Assembly (NCBI RefSeq): GCF_009746125.1
Contig: NZ_CP041352.1
Location: 2,898,436 to 2,962,435, forward strand
Direction of reading: 5' to 3'
DNA from: Casimicrobium huifangae
GTDB lineage: Bacteria; Pseudomonadota; Gammaproteobacteria; Burkholderiales; Casimicrobiaceae
Length of the DNA stretch: 64,000 nucleotides
Positions 1-8,274 of this stretch are shown here, one piece after another. How positions within the stretch are numbered: the first letter of the stretch is position 1; every line of letters starts with the position of its first letter. Made by a program: the position numbers and the translations under genes. The notes under the pieces were generated by a model. The model did no database searches. It saw only the letters and a list, made by a program, of their open reading frames with translations, and was not told where the DNA came from.

Positions 1-1
1 G

Positions 2-355
2 GTGATCATGTACTTCTACACCGACCGCTACACCGCGGCGACTGACCCGTCTGCGGTTGCCGCCATCAAGGCCAGGACGCAGGAGCGCATGGGCGCGATG
101 CTCAAGCAACTCGATGACCAACTGGCGCAGAGTGATGGACCGTGGATGATGGGTGAAAAATTCAGCGTACTGGACATCTACGCATTCATGCTGGGTCGCT
201 GGACTCGAGTTTTTGAAGGCGCGCCGCCAGCCACGCAGAAAGCGAGCAACGTCGCCTTCTGGCCGCATCTCGGCCCCTTCATGCACCGCATGCTGGCCCG
301 CCCGGCAGTACAGCGTGTGGTGGCAAAAGAAGGCCTGAAGGAGCCGGTCATCTGA
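2..355 (+). CDS. Glutathione S-transferase, C-terminal part (cut by window start)
   Basis: The reading frame is open to the window edge, so the true start and the thioredoxin-fold N-terminal domain lie upstream. The visible 117 residues match the all-helical GST C-terminal domain: a helix with the run QERMGAMLKQLDDQLA, then GPWMMGEKFSVLDIYAFML, the usual 'G..fS.aDi' N-capping box region, and a final helix ending in RPAVQRVVAKEGL. GSTs conjugate glutathione to electrophiles or act as glutathione-dependent lyases in the cytoplasm. The substrate cannot be told from this half. The ATG near position 8 is internal and probably not the start. Confidence 0.85.
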   Translation: MIMYFYTDRYTAATDPSAVAAIKARTQERMGAMLKQLDDQLAQSDGPWMMGEKFSVLDIYAFMLGRWTRVFEGAPPATQKASNVAFWPHLGPFMHRMLARPAVQRVVAKEGLKEPVI

Positions 356-436
356 CCACTTTGCGCCTGGCAAGGGCGGCAACCGGATTGACACAGGTCA
401 GCGGCGACGTCTCAGTGAATCCGTAGACTTCGTGCC

Positions 437-1333
437 GTGAACGAGCCTCCCACTCCCCACCACTTGCCATCGTCCCCGCAAACGCTCGCCCGGCGGCGTG
501 ATCGCATGGCGGCAATCGTCGTGCACTCGGTCAGCCCAACCCGGCCCTTTCACTGGATGGCACGTGCGGGTCGCGATTTCATCGCTTGTCGTTGGGTCAG
601 CGTGGCTCATGGCATCGCAGTAGCTATCTTCGGCGCCGCGCTGTTCGCGCTGGCACGCGACCGCTTCTGGTTGCTCGCTGGCGCGTTCTCCGGCTTCCTC
701 GTCGTCGCGCCGGTATTGGCAACCGGCCTTTACGCGCTCAGCCGTGCACTGGAGCGCGGCGAGCCGGCCGACATGGCGCTACTGCTGCGCACCTGGACAC
801 ACTGGGGCGTCAACCGCCGCTCGGACCCGGCCAGCTACTGGTGCCTCGTGCGCTTCGGCCTGCTTCTAGCGCTCGCGGGCACCGGCTGGGTCCTCACCTC
901 GGCGGCGTTCATCACACTCTTCTCACCCGTACCCATCGCAACGCCCGAAGACTTCGTGCGCCACATCGTGCTGTCACCGGATCACTTTGTGTTCGAGGCC
1001 TGGCTCACCATGGGTGGTGTCCTTGCCGCGCCGGTGTTTGCCTCCAGCGTGATCTCAATGCCGCTCCTGCTCGACCGCCACGTCAACGCACTCGATGCGG
1101 TGCTGGTCAGTTGGCGAGTCGTCCTCACCAATCCGGTCACAATGGCGCTGTGGGCCGCGATGCTGATGATCTTTACGTTCTGCGGCTTCGTCACTGCCCT
1201 GCTCGGCATGATTGTCATCGTGCCAATGCTTGGCCATGCAAGCTGGCACGCTTACCGCGATCTCGTTGATGCAACGGCGATCCCGGAACGCATCGCACCT
1301 GCTGCGCCTGACGCCACCAGGGTGTCAGCATGA
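437..1333 (+). CDS. DUF2189 family integral membrane protein
   Basis: This 298-residue protein has about six hydrophobic segments and the DUF2189 layout: a polar N-terminus ending in PFHWMARAGRDF, then membrane helices, then 'GLYALSRALERGEPAD' after the second helix. The function of the family is unknown. The start at 437 is GTG with no clear ribosome binding site; an ATG at 506 would remove 23 residues and is an equally reasonable start. The stop overlaps the next gene (ATGA at 1330-1333), so the two are translationally coupled. A paralogue lies at 17843-18733, with the same 'ALERG' motif and a closing 'LGHA.WHAYR' segment. Confidence 0.8.
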   Translation: MNEPPTPHHLPSSPQTLARRRDRMAAIVVHSVSPTRPFHWMARAGRDFIACRWVSVAHGIAVAIFGAALFALARDRFWLLAGAFSGFLVVAPVLATGLYALSRALERGEPADMALLLRTWTHWGVNRRSDPASYWCLVRFGLLLALAGTGWVLTSAAFITLFSPVPIATPEDFVRHIVLSPDHFVFEAWLTMGGVLAAPVFASSVISMPLLLDRHVNALDAVLVSWRVVLTNPVTMALWAAMLMIFTFCGFVTALLGMIVIVPMLGHASWHAYRDLVDATAIPERIAPAAPDATRVSA

Positions 1334-1542
1334 TCTTCGGCTTCACCGAGGCACAGATCTCGTGGTTCGGCCTCACCTTCGGCGTTGGCGCCTTCATGCT
1401 CTACATGGTGTTCATCATCGCCCAGCTCGCCTGGGAGAGCAAGGCAGGCAAGCTTGGTACCTTCGTTCTCTTTCTTGCCCTCGGCTTCGGCATGACCGGC
1501 TTCATCGCCAAGCAGGTCATCACCTGGATACTGGCCAAATAG
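1330..1542 (+). CDS. DUF2788 small membrane protein
   Basis: A 70-residue protein with two predicted membrane helices (about residues 10-32 and 43-65) and a short loop, WESKAGKLG, between them. This size and pattern fit the DUF2788 family of betaproteobacteria, whose function is unknown. It starts inside the stop codon of the DUF2189 gene, so the two form a coupled pair at the inner membrane. No signal peptide cleavage site is visible. The assignment is by recognition of the family pattern. Confidence 0.8.
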   Translation: MIFGFTEAQISWFGLTFGVGAFMLYMVFIIAQLAWESKAGKLGTFVLFLALGFGMTGFIAKQVITWILAK

Positions 1543-1578
1543 CGGCGAAGCTGCGCGGTATTTGAAAACCTGCAGGCT

Positions 1579-2703
1579 TCACGGCGTCAGCGTCGCGAGC
1601 CAGGACTCGATGGCTGCCGGCGTGGTCCGGCCCGCATTGGTGCCGAGCGCGTCGGCGATCAGCGCATTGCCGCGGAAGCCGAGCAGATAGCGCAGGATCA
1701 TCAGGCCGTCAGTCGCTGCATCGGCGACACCACTGTCGTCCACATCAAGCGCCCAGCGCATCTTGTCGAGATGGAGCAACATGGCGCTGTCGTCGCGCGC
1801 CGGGTTGTGGCCTGTCGCTCCCGCTGTCATCGCAGGGCCGGAAAGCCCGAGCAGGTAACGCAGCGCAAGCACGCCATCGGTCAGCGCAGTGTATTTGCCG
1901 CCCAGCGCGTTGCCGTCGATATCAAGCGTAGGTGTCGGTGATCCGCACACGTCACCGGCAGCCTGATACAAGCTCGCCACCTCGTTCGCCGTCAGCGCCC
2001 GGTCGAACACCTGAATCTCGTCGAGCTGACCGGTGAAGGCACCATTGCGGTCTGCGCCGCCGAGCGTCAGGTGAGACCAGTTGGTTTCCGGCGAGAAGTC
2101 TCCGAAGTTCCAGCCGCGAGTGTTGGGCACAGAGTCGCTGAACGGGCGCGTGCCGGTCTCGACCAAAACGCCATCGACGTAGATCGAAACAGACGAGCCG
2201 TCGTAAGTGCCAGTCACCAGATGCCAACCAGCCGGCAACGTGGCGTACACCGTGATACCAGCAAGTTGACGTTTGCCAACCCCGAAGTACAGCTGGTCCA
2301 TCACGGTGAACAGGTAGGTGTAATAGTCACCAGTACCGCCCCGCTCGCCCATGTAGTTGCTGGCAATGACTTGCGGTGAGTTACGGGTCAGTTCCAGCGC
2401 GTTGACCCACAACGACACCGAGAACGGATCCGCCTCGTTGACACCAATGTTGCCGAGCATGCCAACATGCACATAGTCGTCAACGCCATCCAGATTGAAC
2501 GCCTGCCCATGCTGACCCGCCGCGAAGCCAGCCCCCAGCATGCGCGCGCCGTTGTACGACCCCACCACATCCGCGCCGTTACCCTCGGCCCTCCACCAGT
2601 TCACCAGACCGGACAGCGGCGCCTGGCAAACGGCAGCAGCAGACAGCGAAACCGTCGCCAGCACTGCAGCCAGCAACACACCCACGACATGACGCAACTT
2701 CAC
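1579..2703 (-). CDS. Secreted LamG-domain protein with dockerin-like repeats
   Basis: A 374-residue exported protein. Residues 1-26 form a signal peptide ending near SAAAVCQ. Residues 30-245 are a LamG/concanavalin A-like jelly roll, with the typical GLVNWWRAEGN opening, 'DYVHVG', 'WHLVTGTYDG.SVSIYVDG' and 'GQLDEIQVFDRALTANEVASLY'. Two copies of a calcium-loop plus helix unit follow (about 257-285 and 315-343: DIDGNALGG...LALRYLLG and DVDDSGVAD...LMILRYLLG), resembling dockerin type I repeats found outside cellulosomes. A carbohydrate- or surface-binding role is likely, but the ligand is unknown. It is transcribed convergently to the DUF2788 gene, with 36 bases between them. Confidence 0.8.
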   Translation of the reverse strand: MKLRHVVGVLLAAVLATVSLSAAAVCQAPLSGLVNWWRAEGNGADVVGSYNGARMLGAGFAAGQHGQAFNLDGVDDYVHVGMLGNIGVNEADPFSVSLWVNALELTRNSPQVIASNYMGERGGTGDYYTYLFTVMDQLYFGVGKRQLAGITVYATLPAGWHLVTGTYDGSSVSIYVDGVLVETGTRPFSDSVPNTRGWNFGDFSPETNWSHLTLGGADRNGAFTGQLDEIQVFDRALTANEVASLYQAAGDVCGSPTPTLDIDGNALGGKYTALTDGVLALRYLLGLSGPAMTAGATGHNPARDDSAMLLHLDKMRWALDVDDSGVADAATDGLMILRYLLGFRGNALIADALGTNAGRTTPAAIESWLATLTP

Positions 2704-2873
2704 GGCAACCTCCGAAACTGCGATGTTTCGCAGGTGACGAATGTCATCTGCGCATCGCTATGTTTCGTATGGTGTGCCTGCTACGGGGGGCTTTCCTTGA
2801 TGCGGCGCAAGATCACTATCGCGCCAGTAGAGCACTCACCCGGTCGCGAGCGCTGGCAACACATACCCGCGAA

Positions 2874-3884
2874 TCAATCCGCCTTGGCGCCGGAATCCTT
2901 GACCACCTTCGCCCACTTGGTGATTTCGGCGCGCTGATACGCCGCCAGCTCCTCCGGCGTGGAGCCGACCGGTTCCAGGCCGTTATCAGCGAGACGTTTG
3001 GCGACGTCCGGCAACTTCAGCACACGCCGCACCTCGGTGGCCCATTTGTCGACGATGGGTTTCGGCGTGCCGGCCGGTGCGAATAGCGCGAACCAGCTGA
3101 CGGCATCAAAGCCTGGCAAGCCGGACTCCGCAATCGTCGGGATCTCCGGTGCGGCAGGCGAGCGCTGGGCGCTGGTGACGCCCAGTGCGCGCAGTTTGCC
3201 TTCGCGCACCAGCGCCAGACTCGACGGCATGTTGTCGAACATCATGGTGACACGGCCGCCGAGCACGTCGGGGATCGCCGTTGCGCGGCCCTTGTAGGGC
3301 ACATGAACCATGTCGATGCCGGTCATCGTCTTGAACAGCTCACCCGAGACATGGATCGAAGTGCCCGAGCCCGACGACGCGAAGGTCATCTTGCCCTCCT
3401 TCTTGCCAAGCGCGATGAAGTCCTTGAGGTTTTTCGCCGGCACGTCGTTGTTGATCACCAGCATGTTGGGGGTGGTGGCCAGCAGCGTGATCGGCGCGAA
3501 GTCTTTCACCGCGTCGTACGGCATCTTTGAGTAAAGCGCCGGGTTGATCGAGTGCGTCCCGACGGTGCCGACGACGACGGTGTAGCCATCAGCCGGCGAT
3601 TTGGCGACGAAATCGGCGCCAGGGTTGCCGCCGGCGCCGGGCTTGTTGTCCACCACCACTGGCTGCCCCCAGCTCGCGGACATCTTTTCCGAAAGGATGC
3701 GCGCCAGGATGTCGGGTGCGCCGCCGGTCGTGAAGGTGACGACGATGCGCAAAGGTTTGTCCGGGAAGCTGCTGGCGGGCGCCTGCGCAGCGACTGGGGC
3801 GATGGATACCGCAGCGCCGAAAACGGCGGCGCAAGTCAAGACAGCGCCGGGCAAGCGGCGAAACGAAGCGAAGACTGACTGCAT
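2874..3884 (-). CDS. Bug-family (TctC-like) periplasmic solute receptor
   Basis: The start is set by a strong AGGAGG (3890-3895) just before the ATG at 3884; a longer frame exists upstream but has no such signal. The 336-residue product has a signal peptide (to about VAAQAPA) and the family hallmarks FPDKPLRIVV, GGAPDILARI, VDNKPGAGGNPGADFVAKSPADGYTVVVG and the C-terminal 'P.IVDKW'. Bug receptors bind carboxylates or amides for tripartite tricarboxylate (TctAB) carriers. No tctA or tctB is nearby, which is common because betaproteobacteria carry many orphan Bug receptors. The ligand cannot be predicted. Confidence 0.92.
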   Translation of the reverse strand: MQSVFASFRRLPGAVLTCAAVFGAAVSIAPVAAQAPASSFPDKPLRIVVTFTTGGAPDILARILSEKMSASWGQPVVVDNKPGAGGNPGADFVAKSPADGYTVVVGTVGTHSINPALYSKMPYDAVKDFAPITLLATTPNMLVINNDVPAKNLKDFIALGKKEGKMTFASSGSGTSIHVSGELFKTMTGIDMVHVPYKGRATAIPDVLGGRVTMMFDNMPSSLALVREGKLRALGVTSAQRSPAAPEIPTIAESGLPGFDAVSWFALFAPAGTPKPIVDKWATEVRRVLKLPDVAKRLADNGLEPVGSTPEELAAYQRAEITKWAKVVKDSGAKAD

Positions 3885-4106
3885 GGTGACCTCCTGTGCG
3901 CTGCATGGTAGCGGCGTCGGGCGGCGATGTCGATGCGGCGTACCGCTCATTCCAAACTGATGCGCACGTCGCACCGACGATTGCTGTTGCGCCGGTGGTC
4001 GCTCGCCGCACACCGGCCAGCACATTCCGGCATCTCGCAGGTTGCAACACGTCGAGATGACGCAAAATGTCACTTTGTCGTTGTCCGCTGTCCTCCCGCC
4101 CCAACC

Positions 4107-4709
4107 ATGAACCCCGCCGCACAACCTGCCACCGGCTTTTTTGCCAGCGCTGATCTGTGGCTGCTGGTAGTGGTCGGGCTACTGCTGGTGATCGCCATTC
4201 TGCTGCTGGTCAACACCCTGCAGCGCCGGCGCCAGTTGCAGCGTGCTGCCGAGGTATCGCCCAATCCAATGCTGGTGCCGCTCAACCGGCTGACGTGGCA
4301 GCAGTTCGAGCTGCTGGTCAGCCAGGCGTTCCGCCATCGCGGCTATCTGGTTGGCAGCGAAGGCAAGCGGGCTCCAGATGGCGCCAGCAACATGGTGCTG
4401 CGCAAGTCAGGCGAGTATTTCCTCGTCCACTGTCTGGAATGGCGCTCGCCGTCCATTGAAGTCACGACGGCGCGCGAGTTGCACAACCAGGTGCGCGCCC
4501 GGCATGCTGCGGGGGGCTTCATCGTTACCACCGGCCAATTCACCCGTGAAACGCTGGCGTTTGCCAGCGGGCGCAATCTGCAGTTGATCGACGGCGCGAC
4601 GCTGCGCGAGATGCTCAACGACACTGCCGGTCTGCCCACCGGCGTACCGACCACCATCATCACGATCGGCCAGCCCAGCGAAGCACCGCCGGTGGCTGCG
4701 CACCGTTAG
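4107..4709 (+). CDS. Membrane-anchored Mrr-like (restriction endonuclease fold) protein
   Basis: The 200-residue protein has one N-terminal membrane helix (about 15-37), a basic stretch (QRRRQLQR), then an Mrr_cat-like domain at about 55-180, opening LTWQQFELLVSQAFRHRGY and including GGFIVTTGQFTRE. In active Mrr proteins the core reads roughly D-G-G-x-D followed by QxK. Here the matching stretches read APDGASNM and VHCLEW, so the second acidic residue and the QxK lysine appear to be missing. Nuclease activity is therefore doubtful, and the fold may serve nucleic-acid or protein binding. The ATG at 4107 is chosen because the upstream in-frame part is arginine-rich with no homology I recognise. 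Confidence 0.7.
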   Translation: MNPAAQPATGFFASADLWLLVVVGLLLVIAILLLVNTLQRRRQLQRAAEVSPNPMLVPLNRLTWQQFELLVSQAFRHRGYLVGSEGKRAPDGASNMVLRKSGEYFLVHCLEWRSPSIEVTTARELHNQVRARHAAGGFIVTTGQFTRETLAFASGRNLQLIDGATLREMLNDTAGLPTGVPTTIITIGQPSEAPPVAAHR

Positions 4710-4721
4710 CGGCATCCATTA

Positions 4722-4836
4722 CAGCTTTTGCCTGAAAGCCCCATTCGATTAGGGCTATCGGTGTATTTCGCGGCCATGTCGACTTCTGTGGAAATCGGCC
4801 CGTACCCCGCGATCAATGGTGCTTGGACGAAAAAGT
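4722..4836 (+). repeat. Dispersed palindromic element, copy A
   Basis: About 115 bp between the Mrr-like gene and the secreted protein gene. It begins CAGCTTTT, carries a stem-loop built on AAGCCCC...AGGGCT (4736-4756), the core ATGTCGACTT (4776-4785), and ends ACGAAAAAG. The 21-base arm at 4736-4756 matches copy F (53345-53365, reverse strand) at 20 of 21 positions. Confidence 0.75.
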
Positions 4837-4960
4837 CATAACGTCCGCATAGGGCTCGCGAGCCTTTTTCGCTGTCGTTAACCCCGTTTGCCACGCCGGC
4901 TCGTTTCAGTCACTAACCGCCTCATTTCCGGGGCGTGCAGGCAAGCTGAAGGAGCCCGCC

Positions 4961-5857
4961 ATGTTGCACAAAGCCTTGTTTACCGCCGTTCTTGCTGCCA
5001 CCGCTGCGGTATCGATGAACGCCAGCGCCATCGGCCGTCTGGCCGACGTGACCGTCGTTGACCGCAGCACCGGGCAAACGCTGCCGGTGCATTACTATCG
5101 CGGCGAATACTGGGTGGCCGGCACGCCCGGCGCCAAATACTCGGTGTCGGTGGCCAACGCCTCCGGCGGTCGCGTACTGGCAGTGATGTCGGTCGATGGC
5201 GTCAATGTGCTCAACGGCCAGACTGCCAGCACCGAGCAGTCGGGCTACGTGTTCAACGGCTACCAGCGCTACGAAGTGACCGGCTGGCGCAAGAGTAACG
5301 CCGAGGTCGCAGCGTTCGAATTCGTTGCCTCCCCAGCGTCCTACGCCGAGCGCACCGGGCGCCCGGCGAATGTCGGCGTGATCGGTGTCGCCCTTTTCAA
5401 GGAACGCGTCTACCAGCCGCCGGTTCAAGTCACGCCGCAGATGTCGCCACCATGGTGGCCACAAGGGGGTCGCAAATCGGACATGGAAACCGGCGCGGCT
5501 GGCCGTGCTGCCGACTCCGCGTCAAATACTGCGCAGCCGGCACCGGCTGCCCCCGCCGCCAGCGCTCCACCCGCCGAGATGGCGAAACGCGCCGAGCCGC
5601 GCTACGACGGTCGCGCCGAGGCAGCACGCGAAAAGCTCGGTACCGGCCACGGTGAACGTGAGTGGTCGCAGGTCACTCACACCTCGTTCGAGCGCGCGCA
5701 ATCATCGCCGAACGAAACCATACGCATCCGCTACGACAGCTACGAGAATCTGGTGTCGATGGGGGTGATCCAGTCGCCCCGCCCGTGGCAGCGCACACCG
5801 AACCCGTTCCCGGACAACCTCGGCTACGTGCCGGATCCGCCGCGTCACTGGCGCTAG
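4961..5857 (+). CDS. Secreted protein of unknown function
   Basis: A 298-residue protein with a signal peptide (residues 1-24, cleaved near NASA-IG). An N-terminal beta-rich region (25-140) contains the blocks VTVVDRSTGQTLPVHYYRGEYWVAG and FNGYQRYEVTGWRKS, and appears to end in a conserved 'GVIGVALFKE' segment. A low-complexity Ala/Pro linker follows, then a charged C-terminal part rich in Arg and Asp. GAAGGAGC precedes the ATG. It lies 70 bases upstream of the ECF sigma gene on the same strand, so it may share transcription with it or be a target of it. I do not recognise the family and assign no function. Confidence 0.75.
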   Translation: MLHKALFTAVLAATAAVSMNASAIGRLADVTVVDRSTGQTLPVHYYRGEYWVAGTPGAKYSVSVANASGGRVLAVMSVDGVNVLNGQTASTEQSGYVFNGYQRYEVTGWRKSNAEVAAFEFVASPASYAERTGRPANVGVIGVALFKERVYQPPVQVTPQMSPPWWPQGGRKSDMETGAAGRAADSASNTAQPAPAAPAASAPPAEMAKRAEPRYDGRAEAAREKLGTGHGEREWSQVTHTSFERAQSSPNETIRIRYDSYENLVSMGVIQSPRPWQRTPNPFPDNLGYVPDPPRHWR

Positions 5858-5927
5858 GCAGAACGGATCGCCGGAGCGGTCAGCGCCGGGCGACAAAGAG
5901 GGCGGCCATGCATGGATAATCCCGTGC

Positions 5928-6518
5928 ATGGCCGCGCCACCTTCCAACGAGACTGATGAAGCCCTGATGCTGGCGTTTGCGCGAGGCAATATGAACGCGT
6001 TCGAACAGCTCTATGACCGTCACGAAACCGGCGTCTGGCGCTTCGTTTTCCGCAGCGTGCAGAATCAGGCTGTGGCCGACGATCTGGTTCAGGAGCTCTG
6101 GTTCGCTGTCGCCCGTACGGCGGCGAGCTATGAACCCACTGCCAAGTTCAAGACCTGGCTGTTCACGATGGCGCGCAACCGCGTGATTGACCACGCCCGC
6201 ACCGCGAAAAACCACACCAGTATCGACGCCGAGAACGACGATGGCGAATCGATGTTCTCCGACCTTGCCGCCGATTCCCGCCTCGGCCCGCTGCGGCAGG
6301 TGACGTCGCGCGAGCAGGCAAAAGCGCTGCTCGCCGCCATTGAACAACTGCCGCCCGACCAGCGCGAAGCTTTCCTGCTGCAGGCCGAAGGCGACATGAG
6401 CGTGGATGACATTGCAGCCGCCACCGGTGTCTCGTTCGAAACAGCAAAGAGCCGCCTGCGCTACGCGCGCAACAAGCTGAAGGAACTGCTCGCCGATTTC
6501 GCGGAGGTGCGCGCATGA
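5928..6518 (+). CDS. ECF-type RNA polymerase sigma factor
   Basis: The 196-residue protein has a region 2 (about 12-85: NAFEQLYDRHETGVWRF, VADDLVQELWFAV, FKTWLFTMARNRVIDHAR) and a region 4 (about 125-180: LPPDQREAFLLQAEGDMSVDDIAAATGVSFETAKSRLRYARNKLKELL). It lacks regions 1 and 3, so it belongs to the extracytoplasmic-function group. Its stop overlaps the start of the next gene (ATGA at 6515-6518), the usual layout for a sigma factor and its membrane antagonist. The promoter sequence it recognises cannot be deduced here. Confidence 0.93.
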   Translation: MAAPPSNETDEALMLAFARGNMNAFEQLYDRHETGVWRFVFRSVQNQAVADDLVQELWFAVARTAASYEPTAKFKTWLFTMARNRVIDHARTAKNHTSIDAENDDGESMFSDLAADSRLGPLRQVTSREQAKALLAAIEQLPPDQREAFLLQAEGDMSVDDIAAATGVSFETAKSRLRYARNKLKELLADFAEVRA

Positions 6519-7849
6519 GCGAGCCACGCAATACCAACAACGCGCGCTCGGATGCGCTCGTCGACGCCTACCGTCAGGCCAGCGCGCACGACGACGCGCG
6601 CCCGAGCCCACGCGTGCGCGATGCAGTGCTGGCCCACGCGCGCGTTGTCGCTCAGTCGAACAGTGGTCACGCGGCTGCCAAGTCCGGTGACCTGCGCGCG
6701 ATGCCGGAAGCCATCGTCATCCGCCCGGCCGCGAACGACCGGGCGTGGTACTGGCGCGCAGCGGCCGGGCTGGTGCTCGGCATTGCTGGTGTCTGGATGT
6801 ACCGGCTTACGACGCAACCCGCCCCCGAGTCAGCAGTCGCTGCAGCGAGTGCGCCGGCGGCCGCGTCCCCGGCAGCGAGCGAGAAAGCAGCGCGCGATGG
6901 CAGCGACGGCGCCAACGCGGCCATCTCTGCCAACACGGCGCAACCCGTCGCAGCGAGCGCCGCAGCACCGACACCGGCCGCCGCACCACCGGCAGAGGCG
7001 CAAATCGCTGTCGCTGGTGCCACCAGCACGGATCGCGCCGCGATGGGTGGCGCCACGTCGGCCGCACGCGATACCGCGCCCGCTACGGTCCTGCCAGCGA
7101 AACGGGAGAGCGCAGAAGACCTGATGGCGTTCAACGTCGGCCGTGCCCGCGCTGACAGCGAGGCCGGTCGCGCCAAGGTGAAAGCGGATGAGCCAGTCAT
7201 TGCGCTGGCGAAACCTGTCCCGAGCGCAGCCCCGGTCATTCCTGCGGCGCCACCGGCACCGCCGGCACCTGCCGCACCTGTCATGGCGGCTCGTACTCCG
7301 CAGCCGTTCCCGGCCTCGCCGGCCGCCACCGCGCCCCCCGCGGAAGACGCGGTCGCGTTGGCCGAATTGGCCAAGCGCAGCACCGCCGCCCGGGCGGCCA
7401 AAACCGAGCAGCCAGCAGCAGCGACGACTGACGCAGCAATCGCCAGCGGAGTCGCCGCGTCCGGGGCGCTTGCACGTAACGAGCGCACCGAACCGCGTGC
7501 AGAGGCACGTGCAAAAGCAGTTTCCGAACAGACGATGGCGGTCGCAACGGCACCCGCTGCTGCGCCTGCCGCCCCGGCAGCGGCAGCGGGCGCTGCTCCG
7601 CCACCAATGCCTGCGGCCGCAGCGCCAGCGCGTATCGGTGACTTGACGCCACCGATGCAACAAGGCATGGCCAACGTGGCGCTGTTCTCGGCGCTGCGTT
7701 CAGGTCAGGTTGAATCGGTACGCAGCGCCATCGCGCGCGGCGCCAATGTCAATGCCCGCGATGATCGCGGCCGCACACCGCTACAGATCGCGCGGGAAGG
7801 TAATCAGACGGAGATTGTGCGCGTGCTGGAGGCTGCTGGCGCCAAGTAG
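6515..7849 (+). CDS. Membrane protein with C-terminal ankyrin repeats, probable anti-sigma partner
   Basis: A 444-residue protein translationally coupled to the ECF sigma gene. Residues 1-75 are polar and could be the cytoplasmic sigma-contacting part (DALVDAYRQASA, SPRVRDAVLAHAR). One membrane helix spans about 79-97. A very long Ala/Pro-rich low-complexity stretch (100-380) follows, and about two ankyrin repeats close the protein (383-444: ALFSALRSGQVESVRSAI, GANVNARDDRGRTPLQIA). By topology the ankyrin end would be periplasmic. The anti-sigma role is inferred from position and topology; no canonical zinc anti-sigma HxxxCxxC motif is visible. Confidence 0.75.
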   Translation: MSEPRNTNNARSDALVDAYRQASAHDDARPSPRVRDAVLAHARVVAQSNSGHAAAKSGDLRAMPEAIVIRPAANDRAWYWRAAAGLVLGIAGVWMYRLTTQPAPESAVAAASAPAAASPAASEKAARDGSDGANAAISANTAQPVAASAAAPTPAAAPPAEAQIAVAGATSTDRAAMGGATSAARDTAPATVLPAKRESAEDLMAFNVGRARADSEAGRAKVKADEPVIALAKPVPSAAPVIPAAPPAPPAPAAPVMAARTPQPFPASPAATAPPAEDAVALAELAKRSTAARAAKTEQPAAATTDAAIASGVAASGALARNERTEPRAEARAKAVSEQTMAVATAPAAAPAAPAAAAGAAPPPMPAAAAPARIGDLTPPMQQGMANVALFSALRSGQVESVRSAIARGANVNARDDRGRTPLQIAREGNQTEIVRVLEAAGAK

Positions 7850-7878
7850 CGGACGCTGTCTGATCGATTGCGCGGGTA

Positions 7879-8073
7879 TCAGACAAACAGCGTCGCCACC
7901 GCGCTCACCATGCCCAGTGCCAGCGCGGCGCCGGACATGCCAGCAAAACTCAGGCGCGGCAACGGACGGCCGTCGACGGTAGTGTCGTCGCGCCGGTGAA
8001 TGGCATAGGCAGCGCCGAGTATGCCCAGGCTGGTCACCAGATTGAACGCGAAGATCGCGTGCAGCAATTCCAT
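7879..8073 (-). CDS. Small two-helix membrane protein, unknown function
   Basis: A 64-residue protein with hydrophobic segments at about 3-23 and 43-63 separated by a charged loop, HRRDDTTVDGRPLPR. The ATG at 8073 is preceded by AGGGAGA at a suitable distance; the frame runs 18 codons further upstream without a better start. It is convergent with the ankyrin gene and oriented like the Nramp gene, 201 bases downstream of that gene's stop. I do not recognise a named family. Confidence 0.55.
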   Translation of the reverse strand: MELLHAIFAFNLVTSLGILGAAYAIHRRDDTTVDGRPLPRLSFAGMSGAALALGMVSAVATLFV

Positions 8074-8274
8074 GATTCGTCTCCCTGAATGAACTGTGTT
8101 GCAGCGCGTACCGATGCGCGCAATCACAGGCAGCAGGCCGAAACAATCGGCGGCCGCAAGTCACTACATGCTGTATTCAGCGGAGCGAACGATAAGGTTC
8201 CATGTCAGTTCGCGAAATGGGCAGGCGACGAATAGCGGGTACCGCCTTTATTGTCGCGACGATGGTCGTTGCGG

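Noticed and set aside
6667-7674. Long Ala/Gly-rich open frame antisense to the ankyrin-tailed protein
   Set aside because: The forward frame has coupled translation, a membrane helix and ankyrin repeats; the reverse frame is the complement of the Ala/Pro-rich codons.
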